This document shows positions 7,438 to 11,145 of a stretch of 11,145 nucleotides of DNA, one piece after another (position 1 is the stretch's first letter; every line of letters begins with the position of its first letter). Below the pieces are notes generated by a model. The model worked only from the letters and a program-made list of their open reading frames with translations, was not told where the DNA came from and did not search any database. Both the position numbers and the translations under genes were made by a program. Origin of the DNA: Chrysochromulina tobinii. Taxonomy: Eukaryota > Haptophyta > Prymnesiales > Chrysochromulinaceae. The DNA lies in the NCBI GenBank assembly GCA_001275005.1, contig JWZX01001565.1, positions 1 to 11,145 of the forward strand, in the 5' to 3' direction.

Positions 7438-7477
7438 GCACTGTACACGCACCGCAGCTCCGCGCCTCACACGCGCC

Positions 7478-9846
7478 TCACACGCGCCTTGTTTGTAGCG
7501 AGCCTCTCCCGCCTCTCGCAATCTTCAGAGCGCGCCTCTTTGCCAGCTTGCTGGCCACACGCTTGGTGATGTTCTTAAAATTTGAACCTCTCGACGCTTT
7601 CTTCACGACCTGATTGTAGCCCTCGTATGCGAAGCACCACCAGCCGCGGTGAGGTCCATGGCGTTTGATCTCGAATGACGCGTGCTCGATGAAGTGGTGC
7701 TTGGGCCGTATGATGCCCTTGTACTGCGGGATGGCAGCCATCATAGATTGGTGCTCCAAAATAAGCACTCCGAGCCGAAGTCGCTCGGTCTCCGTGATTC
7801 GGTGCTGACACATGATGCTGAAGTACTCGACGTGCTTGCACCAGCACTTCCACATGGGGTGAGACAATGCTACCTGTCCGTGTCGGTAGAGAAGCGGGGC
7901 AATGAGCTGTGGGCTGTATAGGGCGAAGTGCATCATTTCTGATGCCTTAAGACGCAGCGTTGCCGACTTTTTAACGTTCCTGTTCAAGTCGAGGCACTTG
8001 AGGTCCTTCGGATGGATCGCACTTGGTTTCTCCCATGGCCCATCTCGCGGAAGAGAATCGATTGCATCGTTGAGCTGTGCGCACAGCAGATCAATCAGCA
8101 TATCAAACGCCATCCGTCAGTGTTATAACGAGCAGAGAGGGGTTTGGGCAAGGAGCCCACCTCTTGAAGAGTGAAGTAGTGATGCTTGTAGATCAGCGTG
8201 GCTAACATAGCTGCTGCTTCTGGCTTCAACATACCATCTGGTTCTGAATGCATGAGGTCGTTGCCTACCCCATCGACAACATTAAAGCCTGGAAAGTACT
8301 TGTCGTCCAAGGCAAATGACAGCTTGTTCTTCTGATAGCCTTTCTTTTTCTGTAGCTTCTTTGCATTGAGCTGGCTCATCTTTCTTGCGTCTGCGAAATC
8401 ATGTTGAACTTCAGTCATGCTGCGAAAGCATGGCACATCGTCGTCGCAGTCGCAGTCCTTGCTAAAAAGACGATGCAAGATTGAGCTGTGGCTCTTCCTT
8501 GCATCGATGTCGCAGTGGTGGCAAAACAGATGAGCGGCGACCGACTTAGCAAATGGTGTCATCTTCCCCCTTGCGGGGTAGTCTCCGAGCCACTGCACCA
8601 GGTAGCCCTGGAGTACGTAGCCCTTGCCGAACTCCTCAAATGGCACGCCTGCTGCGAGTTGTCGAAACTCAGACCCCAATGTTGGCGGGCCACCCTCTAT
8701 GATGTTGCCCGTCTTTGGGTCAGCGCCTGCGACGACGCGCACGGGACCAAACGAGTCCAGATCCGACTCGCACACAAAGGTGGCCGGGAATATGTTCTCA
8801 TGATTGTGGCGCAAGTTCGGCGGAAGACTCAGGAGCGAGACGTACATGCAGTGAATGTTGTGGACCCCACGGCTCCCTCCGAGTGGATTACACAGCTGTG
8901 GCACGAAGCAATGGGGTAGCAATGGGGGGGGAGGTGAGAGTGTGCTAAGAGCGTGCTGCTGTGTCACTACCCTTGAGAATGGGACTCACCTCGACGCCAT
9001 CCCCGTAGCCCGCCAAGGGAACTCGGATGACCTTGGGGTTTGACTGCGGCTTGGACAAGTACGGATGTGTTTGGAAGATCGTCCCATCCTCAAAGCCTGA
9101 GTATGTCTTCATAGCATCATCATCATCATCATTGTCCTGGTCGTATCCCCCTGCCCAGCGCCACGACCAGTTCACGATGTGGTGCGCCACGTCTGGGCAA
9201 AATAGAATGTGGTTCTTGAGCTGCTCGATGATTGAGATGTGTGAAACCATGGCCGGGTGGTTCTTCATCAGCTGCTTTTTGCCGCCGCCGTCCTTGACGA
9301 AGATCTGTACATTACCCAGGGTGTACGTAACGGGCTCAATGTAAGGAGTGATCTGCTTGAAGAGTTTATTCTCCAGGTGTCCACTTGTCAACGTGTCGAA
9401 GATGCCAGCAATTCTGTGCACTCGTGGTCGGTGGCGGCGGCGGCGTGGGCGGCGAGGGCGAGGCAGCGAGGGCGCAGCAAGCTCGCATCGCATCACAGCG
9501 AGGGCGGCGAGGCTTCAGTGAGGGCGCAGCAAATGCGCTGCTAGCGTGCAGCAAGCGCGGCGCAGCAAAAGCGCGGCGCAGCAAGCGCGGCGCAAGGGCG
9601 CGGGCAGGCGAGGCAGCAAAGTTCGAACGTGTGTGCTGCGGCCAACGCTGCAGCGTGGGCACTGGTGCACCTGCTCCGCACCATGGTGACAATTGGATGA
9701 GGCCATTCGCCGGTCTCGATATCCGAAAAGATCAAGGAGTTCCACTTCATAACGAACTTCTTCACCGCGGCTATTTGAGCGTCTTCCATGTCTGCAAGGA
9801 CGCGAAGCTCCGCCAAATCGAGACAAATCTCCCTTGCCGTGTGCAT
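7478..9846 (-). CDS. CACTA/En-Spm (Tnp2-like) transposase, four exons
   Basis: Minus-strand exons 9846-9671, 9413-8990, 8895-8161 and 8074-7478 join to 643 codons plus TGA with every phase matching. It would catalyse excision and integration of the element in the nucleus. Family features: FEDGTIFQTHP, then VPLAGYGDGVELCNPLGGSRGVH (made across intron 2), YVSLLSLPPNLRHNHENIFPA, LQGYLVQWLGDYPARG, the CHHC pair (325-328), NDLMHSEPDG with a D-x-x-H signature (413-416), YFTLQELNDAIDSLP (made across intron 3) and the C-terminal IRPKHHFIEHASFEIKRHGP. Asp197, Asp305 and Glu418 are my inferred DDE candidates. No frameshift or internal stop is seen, so it may be intact or recently active. The N-terminus is uncertain: ATG 9846 sits in a repeated segment and related proteins are often longer. 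The last 15 or so residues run into repeats. Confidence 0.83.
8075..8160 (-). other. Transposase intron 3 (86 bp, phase 0)
   Basis: On the minus strand the donor is CAAGAG|GTGGGC and the acceptor GCGCACAG|CTCAAC. The join gives YFTLQELNDAIDSLP, the form expected in this family. Reading through reaches a TGA instead. Confidence 0.85.
8896..8989 (-). other. Transposase intron 2 (94 bp, phase 0)
   Basis: On the minus strand the donor is GTCGAG|GTGAGT, a perfect consensus, and the acceptor GCCACAG|CTGTGT. The join gives GYGDGVELCNPLGGSRG, a conserved core of CACTA transposases. Confidence 0.9.
9414..9670 (-). other. Transposase intron 1 (257 bp, phase 2)
   Basis: On the minus strand the donor is GGAGCAG|GTGCAC and the acceptor GTGCACAG|AATTGC. 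The join gives PIVTMVRSRIAGIFDTL. The body is low-complexity, with repeats such as GCGCGGCGCAGCAA at about 9554-9600 and GGCGAGG runs at 9440-9520. Its ends are less certain than those of the other two because this N-terminal part is poorly conserved. Confidence 0.7.
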
Positions 9847-9917
9847 CGCTCGTGAGCTCACCTCACCGCGTCCGCTCGCCCTGAAGTCAAGACGCATCGC
9901 TCGTGAGCGCTCACCTC
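9843..9917. repeat. Direct repeat with GTGAGC(GC)TCAC palindromes at the transposase 5' end
   Basis: A 22-24 bp sequence at 9843-9864 recurs at 9894-9917, 51 bp apart; the second has two extra bases (GC). Each holds a perfect palindrome, GTGAGCTCAC (9852-9861) or GTGAGCGCTCAC (9903-9914). On the minus strand each reads GAG|GTGAGC, resembling a splice donor, followed by an ATG. So the proposed start codon at 9846 has an upstream in-frame duplicate, and the 5' gene structure is uncertain. Confidence 0.75.
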
Positions 9918-9927
9918 GTTCAAACTT

Positions 9928-9961
9928 CTGCGTAACGCAGCACTGTGCGTAACGCAGCATT
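9928..9961. repeat. Right cluster of TGCGTAACGCA repeats
   Basis: CTGCGTAACGCAG at 9928-9940 and TGCGTAACGCAG at 9946-9957 form two tandem units of about 18 bp. Each is an odd palindrome around a central A. They share the half-site CTGCGTA with the left cluster at 6916-7265. Confidence 0.8.
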
Positions 9962-10081
9962 AGACAAAAGCGCAAAGTTATGTGTCGATAGCCGCCCGTG
10001 CCATCGCACTTGCCTTTCCAAGTGCCCCCTTGTTCACCCCTGTGCGGCCGCACTCTCCCTTCCGAAACGCACCGTTCACGC

Positions 10082-10102
10082 GCGTTACGCACTGCGTAAC
10101 GC
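10082..10102. promoter_or_regulatory. 21-bp perfect palindrome upstream of the H4 variant
   Basis: The arm GCGTTACGCA (10082-10091), a central C and the exact complementary arm (10093-10102) form a perfect odd palindrome containing the ACGCACTGCGT motif. It ends 54 bp before the H4 variant start. It may be the last subterminal repeat of the transposon, a promoter element of the H4 gene, or both. Confidence 0.7.
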
Positions 10103-10116
10103 TCTCAACCTTTACC

Positions 10117-10140
10117 ATGGCGGTGCAGTCGGACGGTTAG
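10117..10140 (+). promoter_or_regulatory. Possible upstream ORF of the H4 variant (7 codons)
   Basis: ACCATGG, a strong eukaryotic start context, opens a 7-residue frame (MAVQSDG) ending with TAG at 10140, 16 bases before the H4 variant ATG. If transcribed in the 5' UTR it could reduce translation. No transcript start is visible, so this remains a possibility. Confidence 0.3.
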
Positions 10141-10156
10141 AGCCTTCGGCAGCGTT

Positions 10157-10726
10157 ATGTCACGACACAGGATCGTGCTTCGAGACAACCTGCAGGGCAT
10201 TACTCGTCCGGCACTTCGCCGCGTCATGCGGAAGGCTGGCATCAAGCGCGCAAGCTCCATGACGTACGAAACCGCGCGCTACACGTTAAAGGCGTTCATG
10301 GAGAAGCTCATCCATGACACAGTGATGTACACCGAGTATGCCCATCGCAAGACCGTGACCGTGCGAGACGTCATCGCCGGCGCCAAGCGCAATCGCATCA
10401 CGCTGTACGCATACGACTACGAGAACGGACCCGTCGACTACAGGGCGAGCACAGATTACAACGAGCTCGTGTCTGACGAGCCAGAAGTTGCAAGCGTGGC
10501 GACGCAGATCGGCAGCGCCGATAATGGACTGCCAGTCGATGACTACATGAACACAGTCGAAAAAGCTGTCAGCACCCCACCGTCGTCGATGTTTGGCGGA
10601 CTCAGCATCATTGCTGGGCCAACGCCTCTACCGACAGACAACCCGGTGTCGCCGCAAACCGCTGACTACTCCACGTGGACTACTCCAGACTCGGGTCGAG
10701 ACTCGGGTCACTCGGTCGAGTTTTAA
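10157..10726 (+). CDS. Divergent histone H4 variant with C-terminal extension
   Basis: The 189-residue, intronless frame starts with RHRIVLRDNLQGITRPALRR and runs without gaps through the whole H4 fold to TLYAY (residue n equals canonical H4 n+14). By my hand alignment to canonical H4 about 47 of 84 core positions are identical, far below normal H4 conservation. Conserved: RDN, QGIT, KR (44-45), YTE, RKTVT, DV, KR (91-92) and TLY. The N-terminal tail is missing: the protein begins at about canonical residue 15, Lys16 is Ser and Lys20 is Ile, so all usual tail acetylation and methylation lysines are absent. Residues 87-189 form an acidic, Ser/Thr/Pro-rich, probably disordered extension ending DSGRDSGHSVEF. 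An in-frame TAA at 10097 excludes an unspliced longer start. It would pair with H3 in a nucleosome-like particle or act as a specialised H4-fold protein; a viral or transferred origin is possible. Confidence 0.88.
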   Translation: MSRHRIVLRDNLQGITRPALRRVMRKAGIKRASSMTYETARYTLKAFMEKLIHDTVMYTEYAHRKTVTVRDVIAGAKRNRITLYAYDYENGPVDYRASTDYNELVSDEPEVASVATQIGSADNGLPVDDYMNTVEKAVSTPPSSMFGGLSIIAGPTPLPTDNPVSPQTADYSTWTTPDSGRDSGHSVEF

Positions 10727-11145
10727 TGGCCTCGTCCACACTCTCTGTTGAAAGGGGGCAGCGAGATTCCGCTTTACCCAAGGAGAGCACCCTAATGCTA
10801 ACGGGCTAATGCGAACACGGCTAAAGCTAATGCTGGCTCTAGCTCAGGTCAGGGGTCTCAAGCTGGGGTGTAAACTGAGGTTTGGGCACAGGGGTCTGGG
10901 GGGAGGTTTGCCCGCCGCAGGCGCGAAAATTTTGGCGATATTGAGTGTAAATCAGTGCATTTAGCCCTGAAAGTGATGCCACACACACTAAATATCGTAT
11001 TATTCGTTCGGAGCTATAGGTTGAAGGTTCTGTGCCATACCGACTAATACAATCTAGACACTAGCTTGATCGTGCGAGCTGCTGTGGCTGCAGGTTATCG
11101 ACGGCGCTTTTCCTGGTGCTCACTTGCTCGTGCACCTGCTTCGTG
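10727..11145. other. 3' flank of the H4 variant; no further gene seen
   Basis: No open frame of note. Several GCTAATG-like repeats lie at about 10791-10835. I find no metazoan-type histone 3' stem-loop (GGCTCTTTTCAGAGCC form) and no AATAAA. One imperfect inverted repeat is listed separately. Confidence 0.5.
10936..10997. repeat. 13-bp imperfect inverted repeat
   Basis: CGATATTGAGTGT (10936-10948) pairs with ACACTAAATATCG (10985-10997) at 12 of 13 positions around a 36-base loop. It lies about 210 bp after the H4 variant stop. It might contribute to 3' end structure or be a small element remnant. Confidence 0.5.

Larger units (their letters stand above)
6916..10102 (-). mobile_element. CACTA (En/Spm)-type DNA transposon, right end unresolved
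   Basis: A Tnp2-like transposase gene is flanked on both sides by clusters of a palindromic motif (ACGCACTGCGT, TACGCACTGAGTA, CTGCGTAACGCAG). Subterminal repeats of this kind are typical of CACTA elements. The left end may be at 6916, where CACTGCAAAAAATCGCAGTA begins with CACTG. No matching GCAGTG terminus with a 3-bp duplication is visible on the right. However, GTTACGCACTGCG at 10085-10097 matches the complement of left-end bases at 12 of 13 positions. The right end may be decayed, truncated or outside the repeats I recognise. The 3.2-kb size is inferred from the repeat clusters. Confidence 0.6.

Noticed and set aside
7198-7613. Open frames with MPGAARPACPARR or HAGRAAPGMQD repeats on both strands
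   Set aside because: They come from the CGGGCATGC minisatellite, which is open in many frames at once.
9610-9640. Possible tRNA, from the GTTCGAAC sequence
   Set aside because: No matching acceptor, D or anticodon arms can be built around it. It lies in a low-complexity transposase intron.
9541-10092. Extending the transposase upstream to 10092 on the minus strand
   Set aside because: The extra 82 codons cross the palindromic repeat clusters and look non-coding. The start at 9846 is used instead, with the uncertainty stated.
9945-10262. Plus-strand open frame overlapping the H4 variant start
   Set aside because: It is in another frame, Arg/Cys/Ala-rich, and covers the repeats and palindrome. 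The overlapping frame encodes a clear H4 fold.
1-11145. CRISPR array or prokaryotic operon
   Set aside because: The repeats are uninterrupted tandem units without unique spacers, and the genes are spliced and eukaryotic.

Overview
This is nuclear DNA from a eukaryote. Four genes or gene fragments are supported: three chromatin- or protein-modification genes and one DNA transposon gene. Two genes only make sense after removing GT-AG introns (donors GTGCGC, GTGCGT, GTGGGT, GTGAGT, GTGCAC), and joining phases agree at all seven introns. High GC, GTGNG-type donors and introns full of short tandem repeats suggest a GC-rich unicellular alga, possibly a haptophyte. The lineage is inference; no ribosomal or organellar marker is present.

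Layout: (1) 2-4288, plus strand: five exons of a 5'-truncated gene for a large chromatin protein. It has an acidic tract, an Ala-rich linker, a bromodomain, a PHD finger and a GCN5-like acetyltransferase domain. Its first three introns are built of about 10-bp tandem repeats and carry extra copies of the end of the upstream exon with its splice donor. (2) 4289-6123: no recognisable gene; one strong 24-bp inverted repeat at 4932-5027 and one weak candidate exon. (3) 6124-6897, minus: a METTL21-like family 16 methyltransferase. (4) About 6916-10102: a CACTA (En/Spm)-type DNA transposon. A four-exon transposase gene (7478-9846, minus) is flanked on both sides by clusters of a palindromic motif around ACGCACTGCGT. 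(5) 10157-10726, plus: an intronless, strongly divergent histone H4. It lacks almost all of the N-terminal tail and has a C-terminal extension of about 100 residues. (6) 10727-11145: 3' flank with one imperfect inverted repeat.

The methyltransferase and the H4 variant point away from each other, and the transposon occupies essentially all the space between them. Its repeats come within about 20 bp of one start codon and 55 bp of the other. The most notable points are the H4 variant, the bromodomain-PHD-GCN5 order of the acetyltransferase, and the introns that repeatedly duplicate their own exon-donor junctions. Two chromatin genes in one window is suggestive, but nothing in the sequence shows that they work together.
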